64,000 nucleotides of DNA from Varroa destructor. Its lineage: Eukaryota > Arthropoda > Arachnida > Mesostigmata > Varroidae. The position numbers and the translations under genes are program-made. The notes under the pieces were generated by a model, which ran no database searches, was not told the origin of the DNA, and saw nothing but the letters and a program-made list of their open reading frames with translations. Shown here in pieces: positions 31,530 to 42,223 of this stretch. The first letter of the stretch is position 1. Every line of letters starts with the position of its first letter. The stretch lies in assembly GCF_002443255.2 (NCBI RefSeq), contig NW_019211456.1, positions 40,155,891 through 40,219,890 of the forward strand, in the 5' to 3' direction.

Positions 31530-32078
31530 GTGGCCGCCGCTGCTAGTCGCAGCAGCGGCCAATCCAGGAAGTTCACGATATACACCAACTGTTATATAAT
31601 AATACATGAACTAGTCCGACAGGACAACGAGCTGCTACTCATTGTTACTTTATTGTACACCAAGCTTGCTGGCAGGCAGGCGGCGACGGCTAAACAAGAA
31701 GCGCCACTACGGGGGTCAGAAGCAGCTCCTACCTTTGAGAGCACGATACTCTCTCACTCTCCCCCAGACTATCCGTTCTTGGCCAGACCTAACCTAGCGC
31801 TACTCCGCTGGCCGCCAATTGTCAATGGGTCGTCCATTTCCCAAAAAATTGTCACCCTGCCGGTCGACGGTCTCCCAGCCGTTTGCTTAGCTTCTGCCGA
31901 CTGCCGGGAGTTCACTCGAGGGGGATATGTTGGCGTAGAAGGGGCTCAGTATCGCCACCCTCTTCCGCATTCTATAGCTGGCCTGGCCCGTCGGCCAGCC
32001 GTTCTCTACACGCGGATGCAATGCTCAACTGAGCTATACTCAACTGAAGCCATAGCGCGAAAGGCAACTTATACATGA
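31530..32078 (+). other. Longest plus-strand open frame (182 codons), no ATG start
   Basis: The frame is open for 182 codons in about 53% GC DNA, beginning with GTG. The first in-frame ATG is near the end. Composition is ordinary, with a hydrophobic stretch (ELLLIVTLLYTKLAG) near residue 35 and a stretch VTLPVDGLPAVCLASADCRE later. Third positions lack a clear bias. About one frame of this length is expected by chance in the window. It might be an internal exon, but I see no acceptor/donor pair I trust. Confidence 0.2.
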
Positions 32079-32831
32079 TGCTCTCTGAGTCGATGCTGTC
32101 AGACTTCATCAAATCAACGTGACTTTTGAATTTTCATCTTTTCGCTGATCGAGCTTTTTGCGAGCTGGCTAGGAGGTACCGGGGGGTTAGGGAAACCCCT
32201 CCGTCAAAACCATCTCTTCCGAGCCAGCACTATGCGAAGTGGGGGAGGTGTTGCCCGGCAGCCATTACACTATCACTATCACAGTGTCGCAATGTAGCGG
32301 TACGATGCGTTCTAAAGCGAAGGCAATCGCAGTGGAAGCGGCGAAGGCAATCCGCTTTCTCGAGTCATCGCCGTTGCCGCCAGTGGCCTCTAACACCAAC
32401 ACGACAATGACGACAATCGTCGGAAGACGGGCGTGCGTTTAGTCAGATCTCCAATGAAACACTTGGCGTTTCGCGCTTTACCTCCCTCTCTATCTACTCT
32501 TCTCTTTCTTTAGAGATCTTTTGATGATTTCTCTTTTGATGAGTGAGCGATTCAAAAAAAGATCGAGTCGCTTTCGAGGGTGACGGATCTGGACTTTAGT
32601 CAGGGGGCTCGAAGTCCAAGGACTTCGGAGTGAGCGATTTGAATCGTGTGGATTGAGGGTAGCGACTTCCTAGTCTTCTGTCGTAGTCCATCTGATGCTG
32701 CTGTTTCTGTAGATACCTATCTACAGCCACCCACACGACCTCACCGCCGCTGTCGGCACCGCCGACGCAAGCGATGTTGCTGCTGGACGCGTTCGGAGGT
32801 TCGCCAGGGTCACCGGGGGTAGTAGCATGTG

Positions 32832-33086
32832 ATGACCGCTGCGGATAGCAAGCTCACGCTAGCCGCGAGTGGGATATGTTATTCGATTGGCGCGCCTCAA
32901 TTTCGATATAGTTGTCCGTTGGCCCGCTTGCAATTCTCGTGTTTCGGGAAGGCCAGTTCGCCACTCGAGCGAATAGCGTTGCACAACGCGGAAGAGGAAG
33001 ACCATGATGACGCTGATGATGAGGAAGTGAGGGATCAGACGACAGCCGACTCCAATCCTACTAACTGTCGTCAAATATTCAGTTAA
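32832..33086 (+). CDS. Candidate frame with acidic segment, 84 codons
   Basis: ATG at 32832 begins MTAADSKLTLAASGICYSIG. The middle is neutral with three cysteines, and residues 55-67 form an acidic run (EEEDHDDADDEE) encoded by mixed GAA/GAG/GAC/GAT codons rather than by a simple repeat, which hints at selection for charge. The first 50 codons have about 58% G/C at third positions. A donor-like GAGGAA|GTGAGG lies right after the acidic run (about 33030). The exon candidate at 33337 lies downstream on the same strand. No family recognised. Confidence 0.27.
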   Translation: MTAADSKLTLAASGICYSIGAPQFRYSCPLARLQFSCFGKASSPLERIALHNAEEEDHDDADDEEVRDQTTADSNPTNCRQIFS

Positions 33087-33336
33087 AAGCAGCGCATGCC
33101 AACGACCCCTCTGATCGTAGGCTCACAGTGATGGATACCTATTACTCATGAAGGTCTAAGAACAAGATTTTCTCTCGATAAATAGAACTTTACTCAGGCA
33201 TTTTCCTCTGCGAAGCTTGCATGTGCCTTTATCCAGTACCGCTGTCTAGCCAAAGCTATTTTGTTAATTGAATTGGCTCTCCTCTATAAAATTATAAACT
33301 ATTAAATAGTATTTTTAGATATTTTCTTGAATATAG

Positions 33337-33624
33337 TTCTTCTTATGTGGCTCTTGCGACCGAGAGGTTGTGCAGAATGAACAGATAGATAAACCTGAAA
33401 TATTCGCATCAAATACTGATCCGAAACATCAAAATAATGGTTTTGCAAAAACTTACTTCGAGTATGCTATGTCAGGCAAACAACTTCGCGAACAGCTTTC
33501 ACGAGGCATATTAAAGAAGATGGCAGCGAAGCTTAAACGGGTCTTCTATGCAGCGTTTGTCACACGCGTAGTGGATTCCATGACGTGCTTCGATAACCAG
33601 GGTTTCGAGCAGACGTTTCGATAA
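33337..33624 (+). CDS. Candidate terminal exon, about 95 codons
   Basis: A fair acceptor (GATATTTTCTTGAATATAG, ending 33336) precedes a frame open to TAA at 33622-33624. It reads FFLCGSCDREVVQNEQIDKP, then polar sequence and a helical part rich in lysine and arginine (GILKKMAAKLKRVFYAAF). No ATG at the start, so it would need an upstream exon. The acidic frame ending near 33.03-33.09 kb is the nearest candidate. The intron donor is not defined. No family recognised. Confidence 0.25.
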   Translation, partial: FFLCGSCDREVVQNEQIDKPEIFASNTDPKHQNNGFAKTYFEYAMSGKQLREQLSRGILKKMAAKLKRVFYAAFVTRVVDSMTCFDNQGFEQTFR

Positions 33625-35531
33625 CCTTGTCTAAATGGTACTTACTGCTCATGCTACAGGCATCACAAAGCAATCGTATTAAAAAAATTGCACCTTCTAT
33701 TCACAAATCTAATAATCCGTGGATTGATGTTTCTATACCTATAAACATCTATCTGGAATGACCTGTTTTTCTGGGTATAATTGTGCACCAAACCGTTCTA
33801 CTTCGATTTAGGGGCCACGTAAGGCTGAAGAGGTTTCAGCAGCGTTTGCGACCTCACGAGGTATCACCGCCAGATAATCGCCTGTTGAGTATACTCTCCG
33901 ACTGTAGCCTTTCTTGCCGATGGTGGTCTTCCCCGAATTTTGCTTTAAAACTGTGATCCATTTGCGTAGTTCCTAATGGGTGAAAATGTCTAGTCTGAAC
34001 TTTCCAACCAATGAACCGCTGCACTCACCTGCACCGAAGTTTGTAAACTTCGAGTTCGTTACAGACGGCTGATTATTTCTGATGTTGCCATTGCTAGTCC
34101 CAAGATTACTTTGAACAACTTGACAACATTTGTTTAATCTCTACCCGAATCCGTCTTATTTCGACCAGCCTACAGACGGTTCGTTTATGTTTATCAGACC
34201 AATACTATGCACCACCCCCCACACACACACACACACTTCGACACCCCTCATCATACACCTCTTCGCCATGCGATTTTACTTTTGACCCCCGTGAAGGGGG
34301 CCGCTTCTAGACTGGTGAGAAGGAAGAAAGCGAGAGAGGTAGATTTGGGTGAACCCGGAAAAATCCTACAAAAACGATGAAAAAAGTTCGACAAGCCGCA
34401 GTAGTCGTGCTATGGTACAGCTACCAATATCAGCAGCATCATTTGCGACGGAGGTAGAGTAGCACGAGATCATTTTTAAGCTAGCTATTACAGACGCAGT
34501 CAGCTATTCTACGGTGGCTCAGCCTTACAGCTGCTGTTCCAATAGCTAACGCAGACAGAGGGCACCGCGTTGCGCGGTCCGTGAGCAGTCCACGACGACA
34601 TAAGACACATAGAAATGGAGAAGAATATGACATAACACACGCTGATTCAAAGCTAGTTGAATCAATACAACCAAGCAATACATGTAGAAACAATTCAGAT
34701 AGGGATTTTAGGACGACAAGTACCAGTATACATTATTAGGTAGTAGGTAGAAAACGTCACCCGTTGCAGATCGTTCAGATCTGCAATAGACGTATACAGG
34801 ATAGGCGCTCATGAACGACAACGCTAATCACCAAGAAACCAGACGACAGGTCTGTAGGATTACGTTGAACGGTTTGGACCTCTACGAGATCTTGTTTTTA
34901 TCTTGTTTATGTTTTATGAATAAATACTATCAATAACAGATGTGCTTAATCGTGTGCACGCATGTGCGAATCGGTCAGGCCGCCTGCGTCGGATACGAGA
35001 CAAGCTGATGCATGCTTTTGTCCTTGTCTCAATATTAATCTACCACCTATAGCAGCTATATGACAAACGGCGGCACTCCATCCTTCGCTGTAACGTTCAG
35101 TGCATTGTTGCTAGCCGTACCGGAAGCGACCTTCTCCTCCCGGGACAGGACGAAGTGACCGCAATTAAAATTCCATTTTGCTTGACATCCTTATCCGTAA
35201 TAGTTTGTTGTGCGATTGTTATTGCTTGCCCCGCACGCATGCTCTCCGGGCGTTCAGGCGTGTCCTGATTTAACGCCAAAAATTAGCACACGCGTTGTTC
35301 CGGTCACACTGAAACATAGACAAAAGTCCGACATAAATACTGCAGGTAGATAAATGCAAGGATCCGATAGCAAATTCACTTTCATCAGTTCCGTCGTGAG
35401 ACTGTCAACCGCCCGCCGGTCGATGTTAACGGCCTAATCAGTCCTGGTCGCCATGCACAAATTGCCCATACAACAAACGGCGTGTTATTGCTGCCGTGGG
35501 TGACACGTGCGCCGCAGTGACTATTACAACG
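33625..35531. other. No supported gene
   Basis: AT-rich to neutral DNA with C6 plus a (CA)9 run at 34215-34237. Minus frames at 34481-34693 and 35097-35279 are short and unsupported. A let-7-like TAGGTAGTAGGTAG at about 34738 is not a microRNA (see rejected items). Confidence 0.45.
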
Positions 35532-35562
35532 ATGGCTAGCAACTGCTACAGTTGTTAGCCAT
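35532..35562. repeat. 14-bp hairpin with CTA loop
   Basis: Arms ATGGCTAGCAACTG and CAGTTGTTAGCCAT (one G-T wobble) around CTA. It is followed directly by a TATACGTATA-type palindrome (35561-35580). Confidence 0.85.
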
Positions 35563-35580
35563 ATACGTATATATGCATAT

Positions 35581-36104
35581 AATTGGATTAGTCACATTGA
35601 TGTTGAGTCTTCTAACACAATATAACCCGCAGCAATATAGGGTTAAGGCCTATGTTTCAATATGCGCAGAGGTGTAGATCGATATAGGGCATTTACTATT
35701 TCATACGTGTAGTCTGTGTATTGCCGTAGTCTGTTGTCATCCACTGCTGCCTGCTAAATTCTTTGCTTGCCTTCGGTCCCTTTTCTATTGTTTCTAATGG
35801 CATACACATCTGTCCATTTGTCACCTAATCACCTTTGACTTTGTTGCAGGACTGCAACGGGCCTTCTATTGCTGCTGATACTGCTACTAGCAATTCTATG
35901 ACGGACGATTGTTGTTTGTGAAAATATTACGCTTACCGCAGATAGCAAACTATGTATGTGTTCTAGCTTCAACGTTTGTCGGCAGTTTTTTCGGCATTTG
36001 ATGGAAGTCTTTGGACGTTTATTAGTCGTCGGCTGACAAACTTCAAAAGTTAACTTACAAGTTGCGCTGCACAGTGGACTTGCGATTCTGGGGATGTTTC
36101 AGCG
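35581..36104. other. No gene seen
   Basis: AT-rich, TTG-rich towards the right. Nothing supported. Confidence 0.45.
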
Positions 36105-36296
36105 ATGCACTTTGTCAGTCAGGATTGTTCGGAAGGACCGAATCAGTCAATGGTGAATCAACCTTCGTCGTTCTTTGTTCCATTCGACATTGCATGTCCA
36201 GTCGATGTTTTTGATTGGCGCTGCCAGCGGTGTGTCCTCAGCGAAGTGCGTTATTTTTGCAAGATTGATTATTGTTGTTCTAGCACCCACCTCTGA
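36105..36296 (+). CDS. Small cysteine-bearing frame, 63 codons
   Basis: ATG at 36105 (MHFVSQDCSEGP) opens a frame with seven cysteines, six in the last 35 residues (C-x8-C-x2-C-x8-C-x4-CC). There is no signal peptide at the N terminus. The region is TGT/TTG-rich, which inflates cysteine content in any frame, so this is weak. Confidence 0.17.
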   Translation: MHFVSQDCSEGPNQSMVNQPSSFFVPFDIACPVDVFDWRCQRCVLSEVRYFCKIDYCCSSTHL

Positions 36297-38659
36297 CGCG
36301 CCGCGTTGTAGGCTTTTGCAATTGTAGACAATGGATAGATATATAGAAAATCTTTCTTTTTCCCTAGCCGACGTTTTTTTTTTTTGCCGTGGCAGGCATT
36401 ATTTGATCAACTACTACAGTAGTCCAAAGTAAATGGCCCGTTAGCCGGTTTCCAAGCGGGTCGACGTTCTTGTCGACATCTACATAGTGGTTATCGTCAT
36501 GTTAATTTTTCTCTGTCTGAGCGACTTCGGATCAGCATTGGCCGTGATCACTTGGTCTCCTGCTTTGATCCTCCCTTTTATCCGCTTCTGTGTGTTTCCG
36601 CTGGCTATCTGCGTCGTTTCGCTGTTTACCTTTTATGCATTACTTACTCCATTGTTGTTGATATTGCTTCTGCCAATGTTATTATTTGTCATCGACGTTG
36701 TAGTATTGCGGTCTTTTAGCTAAATTTCTTTTTGTCACTCCGTCATCTTTTTTTTCGTTTATTTTTTTCGAGCTTAAAATGAAGCAGCGGCCTTTGGCGG
36801 TCGCTTTCATTCGTCCGTCCGTTCCTACTTTTGCTAACCTGATTGATGTAGAAGTTGTTACTACTTCTGTTGTTGCCATTATTATTTATCATTATCACCA
36901 TTATTATTAATGTGCTATCACTCTACGAGCATTCGCAATTACTAGCTGTATATTGTTTCGCCCATTTGCAAGACAATCCCATAAGGAGTAACGGAGCTGC
37001 TCTCGTCTCTCGACCAAAGACTGCGGTCTGGTGGCTGAGGCCGCTGCGGGCGGCATCAGACCCACATCTAGTAGCCCACCACTACGTAGACCATCGTCAG
37101 GGGAACAAAACAGAAGAAGCAAACAGAGTGAGACATATTGGCAGCGTCAATAGCGGTAGCGGACACATCATCTGCATAGACATTCAAAAAGATTCACCTT
37201 TTCGCGGCATTGTAGAAAGCTGAGCATAACAATTGCCAGCTCGCTGGTAGAAAGCAGCCAGCTGCTCCGGTACTCGCTCATTTGCTTGCTTGCTTACTTA
37301 CGCATTGGGTCCGTTAATCAGTCAGCCCATGCGATAACTGGGCATTTCTGTGTCTGTCCAGATTGCTTAGAATATTTCTTCGCAACATCACCGTCCGCAG
37401 CAGGATCTTGTAGTCTGGCCTGCCGTTGTCGTTGCTTATCCTTCCAGCGGTGAAACGAGCGGACACCGATCGGGACAAATGATGAATCAGTTATCAATTA
37501 CGATTGAAAAGTTATTGTGTGCTACGGTAATGTTGCTACTGCTGCATCTGATATTCTAGAGCCACTTAAGATCTGCGTGGCCAAATTCTAATCAATTGAG
37601 TCATTTTGTATTGTTGGTAACACTCAAGCTACACAGTATTGCGTGCATGTCTGTTCTCTTCTCTACATTCTGGTGTTACCGCTAGTTTTCTCTTGTCGAT
37701 CTATCCTCTATAATGCGTCTTCTATTGCATCTCTTTTTTTTAGCTCCATAAAGTTGACTCGAGTCGACTCGTCCATTCGCCCGTTCGTCGATATCGCCCA
37801 GACAACAAAATCAATGCGAGTGGCAACGGCGGGCCAGCGGAATTGTGCATGTAACCAGGTGGAATCCACTTCTTGACTTCTCCAGTGACTACGATACATT
37901 AGCAGCTGATCAGCATCAGAATGATACGCTACCGTCACTGTTATTGTTGTTGCCGTTATGGACAAATACATTCAGATATCTTTTTTGTCCTATTCAGCTT
38001 CCCGTTCTTAGCTTTTTCCGCCGCCGCCGCCGCCGCCACCACCACCGCTGCTATTGGACTATCTGATTCACTCTGTTCGCATTTGTTAATCGAGATAGCT
38101 TTGTGGGGCTACCAGGAGTGACTAACAGCGCATCTCTGGCTATGAAGTTACGTTTCAGTTACTTCATATAATTCGACCGCAAGAACGGACCTCCGGTCAA
38201 ATAGATCCTACTAGCGCACTGTAGATATATGCTACATCATTTATATAAACAATTTAATTATTAGGTCAGTGAGGAATATGTCCTCACTTTCGTCGTTGTA
38301 GTAGGAGCTGTTTGCTGGTTGAGCTAACATTGCAAAAGGAGATGCAGAGTCTACGAGTATTTACTGTTACCGTAAACGGTCCTGGCAGTAAAGTTGTAAT
38401 GACGCAACTGGCGGGTCGATAGAGCATCATGATCAATGGATCGGTGTCGTCGTCGTCATCTTCGCTGTCGACGGCGTCCCGGAGACGCTATCATGCGGGT
38501 AGCTACCTATTGCCACTCTATATGCGATAAGGTAGGTTTGTACATACAAAACCTCAACAACTGCGTTGTTATTGGGTGGCTCCTTAGCTGCATCGCTACC
38601 TATGAGGCGCACAGACTTAACGCAATTGGCAAAATGGAGACTTACTTAGGCCACGGCGG
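36297..38659. other. No firm gene; TTG/GTT-rich and trinucleotide-rich DNA
   Basis: 36.49-36.72 kb is a hydrophobic 78-codon frame of biased composition (leucine and valine from TTG/GTT). 36.86-37.22 kb holds a 122-codon plus frame, unsupported. 38.44-38.53 kb has an ATG frame of 31 codons (MDRCRRRHLRCR) ending in a good donor GATAAG|GTAGGT, a possible first exon but arginine-rich from a CGT repeat. GCC/ACC repeats at 38.02 kb. Confidence 0.35.
38018..38050. repeat. (CCG)n-(CCA)n trinucleotide repeat
   Basis: About six CCG units followed by four CCA units and CCGCTG. Confidence 0.95.
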
Positions 38660-39010
38660 ATGGACAGATCTGGACGGCAAAGCAAACTGATACTAACCAT
38701 AGTAGCAGCGGCGCTCTGTTCGCATTCGACGGACGCTACCAAAACACGAGGCAGCTGTTCCGGTAGCGGCGCGAAGCAGTTCAGGCCACCCGTCGTCGCC
38801 TACTTCAAGGATCAAGATGATGATGATCCTTCAGAGAAGAACACAAATGGCCATGACGACAGCGACTTTGCCAGTTTTGTTCAGCTGCTCTTAATTGAAT
38901 CCGATGACTGTATCTCCGTCTTTTTCGCACGCTCTTCCTTGCCTCTCATCCACGGCCTGCGCGAGTGGGAGAACAACATCGACAACTACATGATCAAAGA
39001 CTTCAGCTAG
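38660..39010 (+). CDS. Candidate secreted protein, 116 residues
   Basis: A real ATG with G at +4 starts MDRSGRQSKLILTIVAAALC, a classic signal peptide (basic n-region, hydrophobic core, likely cleavage near HSTDA). The mature part is polar: a short cysteine/glycine segment, an acidic run (KDQDDDDPSEKN), then a more hydrophobic half (SFVQLLLIESDDCISVFF) and a C terminus WENNIDNYMIKDFS. From the middle on, third positions are strongly G/C. In the last 20 codons nearly all are, although the flanks are AT-rich. Together, start, signal peptide and codon bias make this one of the best coding candidates. Three cysteines only. No family recognised, and it may be lineage-specific. Confidence 0.45.
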   Translation: MDRSGRQSKLILTIVAAALCSHSTDATKTRGSCSGSGAKQFRPPVVAYFKDQDDDDPSEKNTNGHDDSDFASFVQLLLIESDDCISVFFARSSLPLIHGLREWENNIDNYMIKDFS

Positions 39011-40492
39011 ATGCAGCAATTTTGCCACAGCGGTCCATCTATCTAGCGTTTCAAAGATACAATATCTGTGTGTAAATCGACGGATCTGTTGATTTGTTGC
39101 CGTCCAGTGTTCTTGTTGCTGAAAGTAACATCGATATACAACAGATACGTGAAAAACCTATAGTTTCGCATGTGCATGTAATATTGGTATGCTATATACA
39201 CATATATGCCGAATGAGTCTCTAACTGCCGTTGGTGATAAGCCAATGAACTAGTGACAGGCTTAATCCTGTAGTGGCAGTCCGTCTTTGGGCCAAATGAG
39301 TGTCGAAGACGGTTACGCGTATTAGCGTATGCAGTAATCCCTGTATATGGGCGGTAGCTGTTGACACTATTACTAGGAAGTTACTACGTTGCCTAGGTTT
39401 ACATTGCAACCTTCTTTGAGGCAGTGATTGATTCGATCATTGACCACAGGTTCTTCAAAATATATGAGAATCAACGACTCATTCATATGAGACATATAAC
39501 ATCCCACGTGAGGGCACAAGGGCAAAATGCTGCTCGGCCAATATGGCAGGTTAACTATTTCTATAACATTCTAGAAACTCTCAATTTCTATCGCTTTTAT
39601 TCGACATGCGGATAATCCAGACTATATGGCGACGTATGATCGCCGTCCTTTTGCGTTGTTTCAACGGAATCGGGCTTAGCGACGTAAGTCTCCTGTATAG
39701 CACTGATGCTTTTCCATATTCTTTTTCGGTCACCCATTGCCCATGCCCATGCGCCCATTCTCGATTCCGATCCTGTTTATTTTTTGTTTATAACAAATAC
39801 GAGCATTTAGCTACGAGCGTCTGCTTGTCGGCGCGGTGTCAAATGGAAAAACGCAAACGGTACGCAGACACACGGTACTAACGCGACTCACAAACTGATG
39901 ACAATTTCTGAAATCTGTCCTTACCAGTGCAACTGTCAATTACGGCCTTTTTATGTTTACCTAAGTAAATACAATCCATTACCTGCTTAATCTGCATTCG
40001 TTTTCATTACGAGTATAGGTGGCTGGATCTGTTTTTAACAAGTGGCTATCTTGAAGCAATGAAGATGAAATTATTTCCGTACCATACGCTAAGCAAATGT
40101 TTGATGTAGTAGTGTTGTCCTGACGCATACCGGGTGCACTGATAAACTGTCGTTAACAACGCGGATAGAGGGCGAATAAAGCGTATATTCTACTTCGAAG
40201 AGTTAAGATAGTTCTTCTATTAGTGAATCCTTCCATCAATACAGGACTTTTGCAGTTATCGCCAGACCAGCGGATCAGTAGATACTCAGACAGCTATCTT
40301 TCATTTTATGGTGCCCAACGATGCTCCGCTTAATATACTTAATAGGTATATATGAAAAAGTTTACATTTCGGTATTCTGTTTATAGCTTAGATCACAGTC
40401 AAGGCGCATATCCGTCATTTTAGCAGTCCATTCGCACAAAACTAGTAGGAGCAAAGTGATTATATGGATAAACGGGACTCTTCGGCACGACC
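39011..40492. other. No gene seen
   Basis: AT-rich, likely 3' flank of the secreted-type frame and intergenic DNA. Frames of at most 91 codons (39606-39881), none with support. Confidence 0.45.
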
Positions 40493-40609
40493 ATGGCTGC
40501 CGATGCCGTCAGCCTCATTCTCAGCATTTCGGGATTGATTCCCAGCACAGGGCGTTGCTCCCCCACGCACCAATGTGCACGGAGTTCGTGGACCTCCTGT
40601 GAACCCTGA
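40493..40609 (+). CDS. Small ORF: signal-like start plus cysteine-rich tail, 38 residues
   Basis: ATG in an ideal context (GACCATGGCTG) starts MAADAVSLILSISGLIPSTG, a hydrophobic leader, followed by an 18-residue tail with three cysteines (RCSPTHQCARSSWTSCEP). Two thirds of codons end in G/C. It sits at the left edge of a 600-base GC-richer island in AT-rich DNA. It could be a peptide precursor or the first exon of a longer secreted protein. I see no strong donor before the stop. No family recognised. Confidence 0.27.
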   Translation: MAADAVSLILSISGLIPSTGRCSPTHQCARSSWTSCEP

Positions 40610-42192
40610 GATATCCAAGACGTTGACCCTGTCTAGCGTACATCTCCTAACCTGCCTAGCTATTCGTCCAACGACCTAAGAAAAATGCGCAGATTTCCTA
40701 CAACGCTACCTTTAAGGACTCTCAATACATTACCCCAATGTGTCTTTTTCTCTGGGTTTCGGTGTGTCGTGTCGTCATCTACACACACAGACTGTATAGT
40801 ATGTACCTGAATATGGGCCTCTGTGGGGGTGCGCGCGGAGTGTCCAGTTCGCCACCACTCGTTGCTGGCAGTGTTTAATAGCCTCTGGTCGTCGTCAGCG
40901 GTCGTTGCTCCATCTGGTCAACAAGGGGCCTCCGGTTGAAGGTCGGTCAGCGCACCACCACCTCGGCCATTTAGCCCATCGACCGCAAGTAGCTACGGCA
41001 GCAGGATAACCTGCGACCGGGAAGTTATGCAACCAATCCTGCCGCCACGATTAGTCTAGGGGACCTGAAAAGGCCAGTGCACCCGGGAGGCTCCTTGTTC
41101 AAGAATTAAACCGCTGTATCACTGCTTGACCAGGATTGGACGTATCCCAATAAAAAATATTAATAAAGTAATGTCCTATCAGACACTCGATTTATTGTGC
41201 CTGACACAATCAGGACCGCGTCTACGTTTGCTGTACTTGACTGTAACCAGTGTATACAGGAACCTATAACAATTATAATTGCTTATATTACAATATGATA
41301 ATTCGTTTTACTACTTTACTTAACTCTAAAAGTTGACTATAGTGTTATCACATCTAAGTAAGTTACCATGATCTAAAAGTCGTTATTTTTTGGGAATTTC
41401 ATAACTAAAACACGTTGGTAAATATATTTAAGATATAATGCGAGAGCATTTTATTATTAAGTTTTACTCGTATATTTGCCATCGGTATTACTAATTTATC
41501 CTTATTTTTCCGTATACATGTGATGTCTACGAATGAATGTCTATTACAGCCTTTTTTTTTTGCTTCATCGCTTACTGACAAATAGTATTTGCTATGCACA
41601 CATTATGCCTTCGCTTGTTTACCTTTGTCTTTTAACCCAACCAGCATTGACCGAGCGTCGATGCGTCGTTGACTAGCGGGAGAACTGAAACTGCTGCGAC
41701 ACAGATAGTACGTATTACAGACTTAAATGACGTTTGTGTGACGTTTCGTAGATGTCGTGTTCTGATGGATTTGTGTGAGCTGGCGACATCGTCAAAATTC
41801 GTTGCTATCTACCTAATTTAACACAGGACGAAGGCAAGTCTGTATCGTCCGGACACAACAGGAGGACAGCGAACGCAGGCGATTGTCAGCCAGCCCGTCT
41901 ATTGCTGTTCATTCGTTTTAGGCGATGATAGCTAGCAAAAAAAGCAGCAGAAATCGTCATCGGATATTGAGTAATACCAATAACGAAGGCAGAACCAGAC
42001 AACAGCTCGACAATTGAGAAAACGGAGTCAGAGCGAATTCGTGACGTAAAGACCATTCAACGGACGAAAGAATCTGTGGAGTACGTGCACGCACACCTCA
42101 TTGCGTAACTCGTTCGGACCATCGAGCAATCTTCAACCATTTATCTTAAAGCAACGAGAGCGTACATACAGGAAAGGACTTGTTGTTCCAGG
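40610..42192. other. GC-richer island, then AT-rich DNA; no further gene
   Basis: 40.6-41.1 kb is GC-richer with very short frames only. 41.1-42.19 kb is AT-rich. Nothing supported. Confidence 0.4.
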
Positions 42193-42223
42193 CAGCGATA
42201 ATTACGGCTAGACAGCGATAATT
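42193..42223. repeat. Short tandem duplication (CAGCGATAATT twice, 20-bp period)
   Basis: An 11-base word repeated exactly once with a 20-base period. Confidence 0.8.

Noticed and set aside
34465..34487. Bantam-like word GAGATCATTTTT
   Set aside because: Eleven bases match the mature microRNA after the first base, but the 3' part differs and no complementary arm lies within 100 bases, so no precursor hairpin forms.
36487..36723. 78-codon hydrophobic frame resembling a multi-pass membrane protein
   Set aside because: Leucine and valine come from a TTG/GTT-rich patch. Any frame there gives similar residues.
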